Positions 19,017-27,048 of a stretch of 64,000 bases of DNA are shown in pieces (position 1 is the stretch's first letter; each line of letters starts with the position of its first letter). Where the stretch lies: NCBI GenBank assembly GCA_028681335.1, contig JAQUIT010000001.1:124001-188000 (forward strand), written 5' to 3'. The position numbers were made by a program, and so were the translations under genes. The notes beneath the pieces are model-generated. The model was not told where the DNA came from. It was given only the letters and a program-made list of their open reading frames with translations, and searched no databases. Source of the stretch: Desulfuromonadaceae bacterium. GTDB taxonomy: Bacteria > Desulfobacterota > Desulfuromonadia > Geobacterales > Pseudopelobacteraceae.

Positions 19017-19057
19017 TCGCTGCACATCTGCATAAAATATATGCAGATGTGCAGCGA
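19017..19057. repeat. Perfect 18-bp inverted repeat upstream of the nifX promoter
   Basis: The left arm starts TCGCTGCACATCTGCATA, a five-base loop AAATA follows, and the right arm is its exact reverse complement. Centre near 19037, about 100 bases before the predicted start of transcription. It contains TGCACA and TGTGCA half sites like those before nifEN, so it may be an activator site. No T-run follows on either side, so it is not a typical terminator. Confidence 0.85.
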
Positions 19058-19108
19058 CTCTTAAAAGTGGGGGCTGAATATTTTACTGTTATTTTAGTGT
19101 CTTAGCTG

Positions 19109-19126
19109 TTGGCACACTCTGTGCTA
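19109..19126 (+). promoter_or_regulatory. Sigma-54 promoter of the nifX-fdx-nifX-draT operon
   Basis: TTGGCACACTCTGTGCTA has GG at 19111-19112 and GC at 19123-19124, ten bases apart, as required. It is almost the same sequence as the nifEN promoter. Predicted start of transcription is near 19136. Confidence 0.85.
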
Positions 19127-19182
19127 ATTTAATATCAGCTACGGATGATTCACATAATAAAATAAACTGCTGAACCGGCAAA

Positions 19183-19225
19183 GGCGCCACCATACGTAGG
19201 TAAATGGTGACGCCTGTTTATTTTT
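19183..19225 (+). terminator. Intrinsic terminator in the nifX operon leader
   Basis: GGCG-CACCAT (from 19183) pairs with ATGGTG-CGCC (19204-19214), with one unpaired base on each side, and TGTTTATTTTT follows. It sits between the sigma-54 promoter and the ATG at 19241, as in the nifEN leader. Both leaders also share AAC-N-GC-N6/7-GGCAA immediately before the terminator stem, possibly a common recognition element. Confidence 0.72.
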
Positions 19226-19240
19226 GAAAGGACGGTACCA

Positions 19241-19627
19241 ATGAAAATTGCATTTACGACATCAACCGGCGAAATAATCGATCAGCACTTCGGCCAGTGC
19301 CAGAGCTTCCATATCTGGGAGGTTGGCCCGGATGAGGCTTCTTTTCTGGAGGCGGTCAGCGTTGGTGAACATGGTGGTGACGAGGAGGATCGGATCTCAG
19401 CCAGGGCCCAATTGCTTTCCGACTGCGCAATAGTCTATACGATGCAGATTGGCGGCCCGGCGGCGGCAAAACTGGTTGCTCAGAAGATTCATCCGATGAA
19501 GACAAACAGTGAGGTCAGCCTGAAAGAGACCGTCGAGCGCTTTCAGGAGGTACTGCGTGGTAATCCGCCACCCTGGCTGCGTAAAGCAATGAACAAGGGA
19601 GCTGCACCTGCATTCTTTGAAGATTGA
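19241..19627 (+). CDS. nifX: NifX-type FeMo-cofactor carrier protein
   Basis: A 128-residue cytoplasmic protein of the NifX/NifB-C-terminal/NafY fold. Diagnostic segments are the N-terminal strand 'MKIAFTTSTG', the 'IDQHFGQCQSFHIWEV' stretch with conserved His, and 'YTMQIGGPAAAKL'. The family binds FeMo-co precursors and passes them between NifB, NifEN and NifDK. It is the first gene of a four-gene nif operon and carries a ~25-residue C-terminal tail beyond the core domain. AAAGGACGG precedes the ATG. NifX is preferred over NafY because of length and because NifEN is encoded nearby. Confidence 0.88.
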   Translation: MKIAFTTSTGEIIDQHFGQCQSFHIWEVGPDEASFLEAVSVGEHGGDEEDRISARAQLLSDCAIVYTMQIGGPAAAKLVAQKIHPMKTNSEVSLKETVERFQEVLRGNPPPWLRKAMNKGAAPAFFED

Positions 19628-19692
19628 ACCTGTAAAAGTGGATAACTGCCGCTTACAGGTTGAATAACCATCATATATAAAAGGAGAGAATC

Positions 19693-19956
19693 ATGGCTTA
19701 CATTACCGGATTGACGCGTGACAAACAGGAGTGGACCCCACAGTTTGTAGTCTCTATTGACGATGAAGTTTGCATAGGCTGCGGCCGCTGTTACAAGGTC
19801 TGCGCCCATGACGTGTTGGAATTCGAAGAACTTGACGGCGACGATTCCGCCAAGATGTTTATGCGGGTGGCCAATCCGGGCAACTGCATCGGCTGTCAGG
19901 CCTGTGAGCGGACGTGCTCGAAAAAATGCTTTACGTTTGAGCCTGTTGTTGCCTAA
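19693..19956 (+). CDS. fdxB: Nif-specific ferredoxin III, 2[4Fe-4S]
   Basis: 87 residues with two cluster motifs, 'CIGCGRCYKVC' and 'CIGCQACERTC', each CX2CX2CX3C. The N-terminus 'AYITGLTRDKQEWTP' and the 15-20 residue insert between motifs match the nif-specific ferredoxin III family, which is found next to nifX/nifEN and is thought to supply electrons for cofactor assembly or nitrogenase. AAAGGAGAG precedes the ATG. It lies 65 bases after nifX and 17 before the second NifX-type gene, within one operon. Confidence 0.9.
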   Translation: MAYITGLTRDKQEWTPQFVVSIDDEVCIGCGRCYKVCAHDVLEFEELDGDDSAKMFMRVANPGNCIGCQACERTCSKKCFTFEPVVA

Positions 19957-19973
19957 AAGAGGGGGAGGCCGTC

Positions 19974-20303
19974 ATGTTGATCGCAGTCGCATCAAAAGAT
20001 GGTAAGGAGATCAACCAGCACTTCGGCCATGCCGAGCGCTTTTTGATCTTTGATGTCGAGGATGGCACTGCCAAGCTGGTTGACGAACGGATGGTGGAAC
20101 GTTACTGCAGTTTTGATCCGGAGCATCCGTTGCGCGGTCATCTGCTGCGCAGCATTGGCGCTGCTCTTGCCGGATGTCGGGCGGTCGTGACCGCACAGAT
20201 GGGTGACCACCCTAAGGGTGAGTTGGAAAAACTCGGTGTCGAGCCGTTTGTTACGAGCGGGCCGATCAAATCGACTCTGGTGGAGCTGGCAAAGATTCTC
20301 TAA
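19974..20303 (+). CDS. Second NifX/NafY-type cofactor-binding protein
   Basis: 109 residues of the same fold as the first NifX: 'MLIAVASKDGKEINQHFGHAE' carries the conserved QHFGH motif, followed by 'FLIFDVEDG' and 'VVTAQMGDHPKGELEKLG'. It lacks the C-terminal tail of the first copy and has an added 'RYCSFDPEHPLRGHL' segment. Two paralogues in one operon suggest division of labour, e.g. one carrying NifB-co and one FeMo-co, but the sequence does not say which. GAGGGGGAGG precedes the ATG and the gene is 17 bases after ferredoxin III. Confidence 0.82.
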   Translation: MLIAVASKDGKEINQHFGHAERFLIFDVEDGTAKLVDERMVERYCSFDPEHPLRGHLLRSIGAALAGCRAVVTAQMGDHPKGELEKLGVEPFVTSGPIKSTLVELAKIL

Positions 20304-20343
20304 ACGCCACAACAGAATATTCACAACGAGGTGGTGGCCCGTC

Positions 20344-21141
20344 ATGCACAACGGCTCTTTTAATAACTGTAATCTGCCCCCATGGGTCATCGCCTCGCGC
20401 CATTTCAACGACAATCCACAGAAGCTGGAAATTCAGGGCGTTAAGGAGGGGAACCGCTTCCTTTTTGACAAGCTGGCTGCGACCGGCGGTCAGGAGGAGC
20501 GTGCCCTGATCTTCAATGATTATATGTCGGTGAAGTTTCAGCTGCACCATTGGCAGGACCAGACCGACACAGCCCGTAAAAGCATCAGGAACAGCTATCT
20601 GCGCTACCTGCGTGGCTGGATGATGGATTCTAATTCAGTGGAAGGCGCTGTCCTCAAACGCTGGGTCGAGAGCCGCATGGGCATCGTCCCCAGCTTCCAC
20701 CGCTCCCGCATCGAAGGCATTCACAGCGAGGCTTATTTTGACTACTCGGTGGATGTGATGAAGGGGAGCGCCCGCACCAATGCAATTCAATCCCAGCTCG
20801 ATATCCTCTATGAATACTGCCAGTTTGAACTGGCGAGAAAATTTCCGCAGACACCGATTATTCCCCTGTACCGCGGCACCTATGATGCCAGTGAGCATGA
20901 CCTCATTGAGCAGACCGGCAAACGGGAGCAGATCGTCCGCTTGAACAATCTGGTGTCGTTCACCTCCGATGAGGAACGTGCCTGGGAGTTCGGCTCGACG
21001 GTCTGGGCGGCCGACGTGCCGCTCTGCAAGATCGTCTTTTACAACGATCTGCTCCCCGGCAGTATCATGAAGGGTGAGGGGGAATATCTGATCATTGGCG
21101 GAGAATACCGGGTCCGGCAGGTTATGTGTACCGTCGGTTAG
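20344..21141 (+). CDS. draT: Dinitrogenase reductase ADP-ribosyltransferase
   Basis: 265 residues. The start at 20344 gives the expected length and N-terminus ('NLPPWVIASRHFNDNPQ', typical of DraT). Other family segments are 'FNDYMSVKFQLHHWQ', 'SRMGIVPSFHR', 'IPLYRGTYDASEHDL', 'VSFTSDEERAWEFGSTVW' and 'MKGEGEYLIIGGEYRV', the last containing the ExE motif of the transferase fold. DraT switches nitrogenase off by ADP-ribosylating an Arg of NifH when ammonium or darkness/energy limitation is signalled, usually under PII control. It is the fourth gene of the nifX operon. The reactivating hydrolase DraG is not within this window. Confidence 0.92.
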   Translation: MHNGSFNNCNLPPWVIASRHFNDNPQKLEIQGVKEGNRFLFDKLAATGGQEERALIFNDYMSVKFQLHHWQDQTDTARKSIRNSYLRYLRGWMMDSNSVEGAVLKRWVESRMGIVPSFHRSRIEGIHSEAYFDYSVDVMKGSARTNAIQSQLDILYEYCQFELARKFPQTPIIPLYRGTYDASEHDLIEQTGKREQIVRLNNLVSFTSDEERAWEFGSTVWAADVPLCKIVFYNDLLPGSIMKGEGEYLIIGGEYRVRQVMCTVG

Positions 21142-21306
21142 GTTTTGAGCTTAATCCGTGGAGGTGCGGAAGTCAGGCGTTTGCAGTGATAAGCACTTGC
21201 CAATAACCACGATTGCATGTAAGAATGCCGCTGTCCAATCGTGTGGTTTTTCCTGCCACCAATCCATCTATGTCAGTCCTGTCAGCCGGGTTTTACGGAG
21301 CATGCT

Positions 21307-22545
21307 TTGAACCACACAAGCCACCTTATGGGCAGGCAGCCGATTCTCGACGGTCTTGAAGATGTCGTCGCTTACGAGTTGCTTTTCCGTTCTCCGCAAT
21401 CCACCTCCTCCGCTGACATAGTAAACGCTTCCCACGCTACTTCCAGTGTCATCCTGAATGTCCTTTCCAATTTCGGCATCCGTGAAATCCTCGGGAATTA
21501 TCGCGGATTCATCAATGTGGATGCCGCTATGCTCATGAATGAGGCTCTGGAGCTGCTGCCGCCGGAGATGATCGGGCTGGAGCTGCTGGAGGATGTCGTC
21601 ATCACTCCGGCAATTATTGAGCGCTGCCGGAAACTCAAGTCAAAGGGCTTTGTTCTCGCTCTTGACGACCATCGCTATGACCCTGCGTGCGATGAGCTCT
21701 ACTCGGGAGTGATTGATATTGTCAAGTTTGACCTGCTTGAGACTCCGCTTGAAGACCTTTACCGTGAGGTTGAGCTGTTGCGTCACTACCCGGTCAAGCT
21801 GCTGGCGGAAAAGGTTGATAGCCGGCATGTGTATCTGCGCTGCCGCCGCATGGGCTTTGAGCTTTTCCAGGGTTACTTTTTCGCCCGCCCGTCGTTGATG
21901 CAGAAATCGCGGATGGAAAACTCTGCCGGAACGTTCTTCAAACTGATGCAGCAATTAGCCAGTGACGCTGATATTGATGAAATAGAACAGACCTTCAAAC
22001 AGAGCCCGGCACTCACGTACAAGTTGTTGTTGCTGGTAAATTCGGTGTCGTTTGCAACGCTGGAGAAAATTCGTACTGTCCGCCATGCGATTACCTTGAT
22101 CGGTATCGATCAGCTTAATCGCTGGGTGCAGCTCGCCCTTTTTGCCGATGATGGCGGGGCAAGTTTGAACAGTGCCCTCCTCGACATGGCCGCTGTACGG
22201 GCTGCCTTCATGGAAGAGTTGGCAAAAGTCAGACCGCAAAGCGCTCGCCTGTTGCGCCATGCACAACCGGAGGAGGCTTTCATGGTCGGCACCCTCTCGA
22301 TGCTGAAAGATATCTATGATGTTGATATGAAGACGATTGTAACCAATCTGAATTTATCGGAGGAGATTCAGGAGGCCCTGATCAACCGTGGAGGAGATCT
22401 TGGTACCCTGCTCTGTCTGACGGAGATGATTGAACAGCTTGAGCTCGATGAAGCGGCGGCTTGTCTTGAAAAGTTGGATATCTCGCTGGAGACAGTTGTC
22501 GCCTGTCAGAAAAAAGCTTACAGCTGGCGTGACAAGTTGGTGTAA
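21307..22545 (+). CDS. EAL-HDOD signalling protein (YuxH type)
   Basis: About 412 residues from TTG 21307, chosen because GGAG (21297-21300) lies six bases upstream and the protein then begins near the family's 'GRQPILD' motif; an in-frame GTG/ATG much further up would add an unlikely leader. Residues ~5-200 are an EAL-like domain where the signature is degenerate: 'AYELLFR' replaces E-A-L and 'LDDHRYDP' replaces the DDFGTG loop, so catalysis is unlikely, though c-di-GMP binding remains possible. Residues ~205-405 are a HDOD domain. Such proteins are regulatory scaffolds. It follows draT by 165 bases and may be a separate unit. Confidence 0.85.
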   Translation: MNHTSHLMGRQPILDGLEDVVAYELLFRSPQSTSSADIVNASHATSSVILNVLSNFGIREILGNYRGFINVDAAMLMNEALELLPPEMIGLELLEDVVITPAIIERCRKLKSKGFVLALDDHRYDPACDELYSGVIDIVKFDLLETPLEDLYREVELLRHYPVKLLAEKVDSRHVYLRCRRMGFELFQGYFFARPSLMQKSRMENSAGTFFKLMQQLASDADIDEIEQTFKQSPALTYKLLLLVNSVSFATLEKIRTVRHAITLIGIDQLNRWVQLALFADDGGASLNSALLDMAAVRAAFMEELAKVRPQSARLLRHAQPEEAFMVGTLSMLKDIYDVDMKTIVTNLNLSEEIQEALINRGGDLGTLLCLTEMIEQLELDEAAACLEKLDISLETVVACQKKAYSWRDKLV

Positions 22546-22547
22546 CG

Positions 22548-23306
22548 TTATGCTCCACCGTTCTGCTGGTCCACCGGCAGCGTTACCGTAAATGTTGTTC
22601 CCCTGCCGGTTTCACTTGCTACCTTGATATTCCCACCCATGCTTTCAACCAGTTTTTTTGTGACAAACAGCCCCAGCCCTGTGCCTTCATCCGGTCCCTT
22701 GGTCGTAAAGTAGCGGTCGAAGATTCGTTCTAATGCACCGGTCGGGATTCCTGGGCCATTGTCGGCGATGGTGACGCATACGCTGTCGCTGTTGCTGCAT
22801 GCCGTTTCGACGAGAAGCTTGCCGCCGTCGTTTTCCATTGCCTGCAGGGCATTCATGATTATATTGAGCAGGATCTGCTTGAGCATGTTTGCATCGAGGC
22901 GGAGGGTCGGCAGGGTATAGTCAAACTGCTTGAGGACAACCACGCCGCGTCTGGCAGCTTCGTAGTTCAAGAAGTTGAGAATAAAATCGGCGGTTATGTT
23001 GAGGTCGGCTTCGCCGATGGTCTCGTCGTGGCTGCTGAAATTCAGTAGCCCCTTGGTCATCTGTGACAGGCGCTGCGCTTCCGAGCTGATGCGGGAGATC
23101 ATTTCCAATACTCCCTCCGGCACGCCTTCTTCACGCATGATCATCTGTGATGCCGAGATTATAACGGAGAGCGGGGAATTCAGTTCGTGGACAACCCCTG
23201 CAGAAATTTTGCCCAGTTCGGCCATCTTCTCGTTATAGGCCAACTGGCGCAGCATTTCTGTTGTGATGAGAGTGTCATCACTATGTCTGGCCGCTGAATC
23301 TTTCAT
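22548..23306 (-). CDS. Soluble histidine kinase at the end of the glnK-amt cluster (GnfK/NtrB-like candidate)
   Basis: 252 residues from ATG 23306, preceded by TGGAG; upstream in-frame ATGs lack a ribosome site. There is no sensor domain or membrane segment. HisKA phospho-acceptor is His40 in 'GVVHELNSPLS', then N-box 'NIIMNALQAM', G1 'IADNGPGIP', F-box 'IFDRYFTTKG' and G2 'GTGLGLFVTKK'. The position after glnK and two amt genes suggests a nitrogen-sensing kinase, perhaps controlled by protein contact. In Geobacter sulfurreducens a nif-linked kinase (GnfK) works with an RNA-binding response regulator (GnfR); this gene is a candidate functional equivalent, but no response regulator is adjacent. 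Confidence 0.8.
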   Translation of the reverse strand: MKDSAARHSDDTLITTEMLRQLAYNEKMAELGKISAGVVHELNSPLSVIISASQMIMREEGVPEGVLEMISRISSEAQRLSQMTKGLLNFSSHDETIGEADLNITADFILNFLNYEAARRGVVVLKQFDYTLPTLRLDANMLKQILLNIIMNALQAMENDGGKLLVETACSNSDSVCVTIADNGPGIPTGALERIFDRYFTTKGPDEGTGLGLFVTKKLVESMGGNIKVASETGRGTTFTVTLPVDQQNGGA

Positions 23307-23325
23307 GCATGCTCCAGATGATAAA

Positions 23326-23351
23326 GAAGCCGCCCGCAACCGGGCGGCTTC
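23326..23351 (-). terminator. Terminator hairpin between second amt gene and the kinase
   Basis: GAAGCCGCCCG pairs perfectly with CGGGCGGCTTC around a four-base loop, an 11-bp GC-rich stem, followed on the minus strand by TTTATC. The T-run is short, so partial read-through to the kinase gene is expected. Confidence 0.65.
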
Positions 23352-23383
23352 ATGTGGTGTGGAACAGGCTACATGCCGGTTTG

Positions 23384-24901
23384 TTACATGTTGTAACCTG
23401 ATTCTGAATGCTGTGTCTGGTCAAGGCCCATGATCTCATCTTCTTTGTCAACACGGAGACCGATGGTTTTGTCGAGGACGAAAGCAATTACCAGTGTGAC
23501 GATAAAGGCGTAGGCGCCGGCAGCGAGAACAGCTATCAGCTGGATCATCAGCTGCTTGGCGTTTCCTGCCAGCAGACCGGTTGCGCCGACCGTGGCAAAA
23601 ACACCGGTGAGAATGGCACCAAAGGTTCCGCCGATACCATGTACGCCGAAGGCATCAAGGGAATCGTCATATTTAAGTTTGGCTTTCAGCAGGATACCGC
23701 CGTAGCAGACGATACCGGCTGCGATACCCATCAGCAGCGCCGCTCCCGGCTGGACAAAACCGGCAGCAGGGGTGATGACAACGAGGCCGGCGACAACGCC
23801 GGAGCCGAAGCCGAGGGCAGAAGGCTTGCCGGAGTGGATCCATTCGGCAATCATCCAGGAAAGTCCGGCGGCGGCAGGTGCGATGGTGGTTGTGGCAAAG
23901 GCCAGGCCAGCCAAACCGCCGGCAGCATCAGAGTTGTTGACGCCGACAATTGCCGAACCGGCATTGAAACCGAACCAGCCGAACCAGAGCAGGCCGACAC
24001 CCAAAAGGGTCATGGGAAGATTGTGAGGTGCCATACGCTCATGCGGAAAGCCGTGGCGCTTGCCAAGGAAGACCAGGAAAGCCAGAGCGGAGATACCTGA
24101 TGAGAGGTGAACGACCGTACCACCGGCAAAATCCAGTGCCCCCATCTTGAAGAGCCAGCCGTCGGACATCCAGACCCAGTGGGCCAGTGGATCGTAAACG
24201 AGTGTTGTCCAGAGGATAACAAAGATGCAGTAGGCGGAAAACTTGACACGTTCCGCAATGGCACCGGAAATAAGGGCAACGGTGATCATGGCGAACATCG
24301 CCTGGTACATGGCAAAAACAAGCTCGGGGATCGCGCCGGGTTCTTTGGCGTAGTTCTGAAACAGGGCATAATCCACAACCCCGCTTGCTGCATCCTTCAT
24401 GATGATAAGGCCGGTCAGCATTACCTTACTGAAGTCACCTACAAAGCCCATATGCCCCACATCGCCGCCAAAAGCGAGCGAATAGCCGACAATGGTCCAT
24501 TGAACACCTACAATGCCCATGGCGACAAGCGAGTGCATGAAGGTTGAGAGGACGTTTTTCTGGCGGACCATACCGCCGTAAAAGAGCGCCAGGCCGGGGA
24601 TCATCAAAAGGACAAGTGCCGACGAAACCAGCATCCAGGCGGTATCGCCGGTATTGAGGACCGGTTTGACATCAGGTGGTGTCGCCGGTTCGGCGGTGGT
24701 TGCAGTGGTTGTGGCAGTGCTATTGGGTGTTGATAGTGCTGCACTGCTTACCGCAGGGGGCGCATCATTATGTACTTCTGCCATTACCGCCAAGGGGAAC
24801 AGGGTGAAGAGCGCCAGGGTCGTAATGATCAATCCTAATTTGAAGCTTTTGAACGTTGGGGTTCGATGGGGTGTTGAAGAAAGACATCCTTGTGCCTTCA
24901 T
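23384..24901 (-). CDS. amtB: Ammonium transporter, AmtB type (second copy)
   Basis: 505 residues. An N-terminal signal-like helix (~22-41) and a ~40-residue Ala/Thr/Pro-rich periplasmic stretch precede the 11-helix Amt core. The core has 'LALFYGGMVRQKNVLS', 'GAIAERVKFSAY', both members of the pore twin-histidine pair (His241 in 'PLAHWVW' and His421 in 'FGVHGIGG'), and 'WFGWFGFNAGS'. AAAGGAGAT precedes the ATG. Amt proteins conduct ammonium across the inner membrane and are plugged by GlnK when nitrogen is plentiful. It lies 83 bases after the other amt gene, with a 16-bp hairpin between them. Confidence 0.92.
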   Translation of the reverse strand: MKAQGCLSSTPHRTPTFKSFKLGLIITTLALFTLFPLAVMAEVHNDAPPAVSSAALSTPNSTATTTATTAEPATPPDVKPVLNTGDTAWMLVSSALVLLMIPGLALFYGGMVRQKNVLSTFMHSLVAMGIVGVQWTIVGYSLAFGGDVGHMGFVGDFSKVMLTGLIIMKDAASGVVDYALFQNYAKEPGAIPELVFAMYQAMFAMITVALISGAIAERVKFSAYCIFVILWTTLVYDPLAHWVWMSDGWLFKMGALDFAGGTVVHLSSGISALAFLVFLGKRHGFPHERMAPHNLPMTLLGVGLLWFGWFGFNAGSAIVGVNNSDAAGGLAGLAFATTTIAPAAAGLSWMIAEWIHSGKPSALGFGSGVVAGLVVITPAAGFVQPGAALLMGIAAGIVCYGGILLKAKLKYDDSLDAFGVHGIGGTFGAILTGVFATVGATGLLAGNAKQLMIQLIAVLAAGAYAFIVTLVIAFVLDKTIGLRVDKEDEIMGLDQTQHSESGYNM

Positions 24902-24937
24902 CTCATATCTCCTTTGATAGGTCTGGTGATATTAAAG

Positions 24938-24973
24938 CTATTCGGCTGTTACCGGGCGGTAACAGCCGAATAG
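24938..24973. repeat. Perfect 16-bp hairpin between the two ammonium transporter genes
   Basis: CTATTCGGCTGTTACC pairs with its exact reverse complement over a four-base loop. No T-run follows in the direction of transcription (minus strand: AGCTTTAATATC), so it is more likely an mRNA-processing or stability element, or a protein-binding palindrome, than a terminator. Confidence 0.75.
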
Positions 24974-24984
24974 AGGTTCTTATT

Positions 24985-26457
24985 CTATTTGCTGCCTTCG
25001 TCAGGGTTAAACATTGATCCGTAATGAACGGTCTGGAAATCAGGGTATGCTGAAGCGCCATGCTCGGCCATGTCAAGACCAGCCAACTCTTCTTCTTTGG
25101 AGACACGCATGCCGATTACCATGTCGATTGCTTTGAAGAGGATCAAGCCGCAGCCGAATGCCCAGACAAAACATGCTCCCATGCCGATCAACTGTACACC
25201 AACCTGCTTCATTGTAAAGCCGCCGACATTGAAGAGGCCCGCTGCCAGGGTTCCCCAGGCACCGCAGACACCATGGACCGAAATGGCGCCGACCGGGTCA
25301 TCGACCCTGATCTTGTCGAAGAACATGACAGAAACAACAACCAGGATACCGGCTACCAGACCGATAATAACCGCAGAAATCGGAGAAACATTAGCGCAGC
25401 CTGCGGTAATACCGACAAGGCCTGCAAGAGCGCCGTTCATGGTCATGCCGACATCGGGCTTGCCGAATTTGAGCCAGGTGAAGAACATTGCCGAGTTAGC
25501 CCCTGCAGCTGCAGCGAGGGTGGTTGTTACGGCGATGATGGCGATGGTGTTGTTACCGGTTGTGGTAGAGCCGGGGTTGAAGCCGTACCAGCCGAACCAG
25601 AGGAGGAATACACCCAAACCGGCCAGAGGAATGTTATGACCGGGGATTGGTCTCATGTTGCCGTTCTTGTCATATTTGCCGAGACGCGGGCCGACAATGA
25701 TAGCGCCAGCCAGGGAGAGCCATCCACCCATGGAGTGAACAACGGTCGAACCGGCAAAGTCAATGAAGCCCATGCTTGCCAGCCAGCCGGTGCCTTTGTA
25801 AAGATTGCCCCATGCCCACGAACCGAAGATCGGGTAGATCACGGCGGAAACGATGAACGAATAGACGATGTAGGCACTGAACTTGGTGCGCTCAGCCACA
25901 GCACCGGAGATGATGGTGGCGGTGGTGGCGGCAAAGACAACCTGGAACATCCAGAAGGCATAGTTCCACGGCTGATCAGCTTCGCCGGCCCCGGTGAAGA
26001 AAAAGTGAGTTGTACCGAAGTAGCCGTTGCTGACGCCGAACATGAGACCGAATCCTACTGCCCAATAGGCAATAGCACCGGCTGAAAAATCCATCATGTT
26101 CTTCATCAGAATGTTACAGGCGTTCTTGGCACGGGTGAAGCCGATCTCCACCATGGCAAAACCGGCCTGCATGACAAAAACGAGAAATGCTGCAATCAGG
26201 GTCCAGACAAAATTGAGGTTAGTCTGAACATCCTCTGCTGTGAGAGGTTTCTTTGCATCAGCAGCAGGGGCGGCCTCTACAGCCGGTGCGGCAGTTGAAA
26301 GTGCCGGTGCGGCTGTTGTTGCCGCCGCTGGGTCGGTCGCTGCCGGTGCCGATACGGCCGGAGTCTCTTCCTTCTTTTCTTCAGCCATAGCTGTTACCGG
26401 AACCAGTCCGGCCATGAGAATCAGCATCAACGATGCAAAGTATAATTTTAGTTTCAT
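24985..26457 (-). CDS. amtB: Ammonium transporter family protein with altered twin-histidine site
   Basis: 490 residues. Signal peptide ('LMLILMAGLVPVTAMAEE'), then ~45 residues of Ala/Pro/Thr-rich low-complexity sequence, then an Amt core: 'FVMQAGFAMVEIGFTRAKN', 'GAVAERTKFSAY', 'WFGWYGFNPGS', 'SVHGVCGAWGTL'. The second pore histidine is present (His395) but the first is replaced by Ser213 in 'IFGSWAWG', where the other copy has His241. Substitution of this residue is known to change Amt transport mode, so this copy may act partly as a sensor or a different permease. It follows glnK and is co-transcribed with the other amt. Confidence 0.88.
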   Translation of the reverse strand: MKLKLYFASLMLILMAGLVPVTAMAEEKKEETPAVSAPAATDPAAATTAAPALSTAAPAVEAAPAADAKKPLTAEDVQTNLNFVWTLIAAFLVFVMQAGFAMVEIGFTRAKNACNILMKNMMDFSAGAIAYWAVGFGLMFGVSNGYFGTTHFFFTGAGEADQPWNYAFWMFQVVFAATTATIISGAVAERTKFSAYIVYSFIVSAVIYPIFGSWAWGNLYKGTGWLASMGFIDFAGSTVVHSMGGWLSLAGAIIVGPRLGKYDKNGNMRPIPGHNIPLAGLGVFLLWFGWYGFNPGSTTTGNNTIAIIAVTTTLAAAAGANSAMFFTWLKFGKPDVGMTMNGALAGLVGITAGCANVSPISAVIIGLVAGILVVVSVMFFDKIRVDDPVGAISVHGVCGAWGTLAAGLFNVGGFTMKQVGVQLIGMGACFVWAFGCGLILFKAIDMVIGMRVSKEEELAGLDMAEHGASAYPDFQTVHYGSMFNPDEGSK

Positions 26458-26613
26458 GGAAGTATCCTCCGTTATCAGGTTTGTTTCCTGTTGTTGCCAT
26501 TCCAGTATTAAAGCAAGGGCTAACCTCGTTGATTCGTCACAGGTTCTTGGCGTTCAGTTGCAGCGCATTGGTTTCCTGATAACGTGTCACTTATCCTTGT
26601 TCTGTTACCGGAA

Positions 26614-27048
<435 letters not shown>

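Larger units (their letters stand above)
18845..19240. other. Intergenic regulatory region between the PhnD-like gene and the nifX operon
   Basis: 396 bases without a gene. It contains a perfect 18-bp inverted repeat (19017-19057), a sigma-54 promoter (19109-19126) and a leader terminator (19183-19225), all in nifX direction. I find no clear promoter for the leftward gene. Confidence 0.8.

Noticed and set aside
24938..24973. Hairpin between the amt genes as a transcription terminator
   Set aside because: Neither strand has a T-run after the stem, and the downstream amt gene has no visible promoter.
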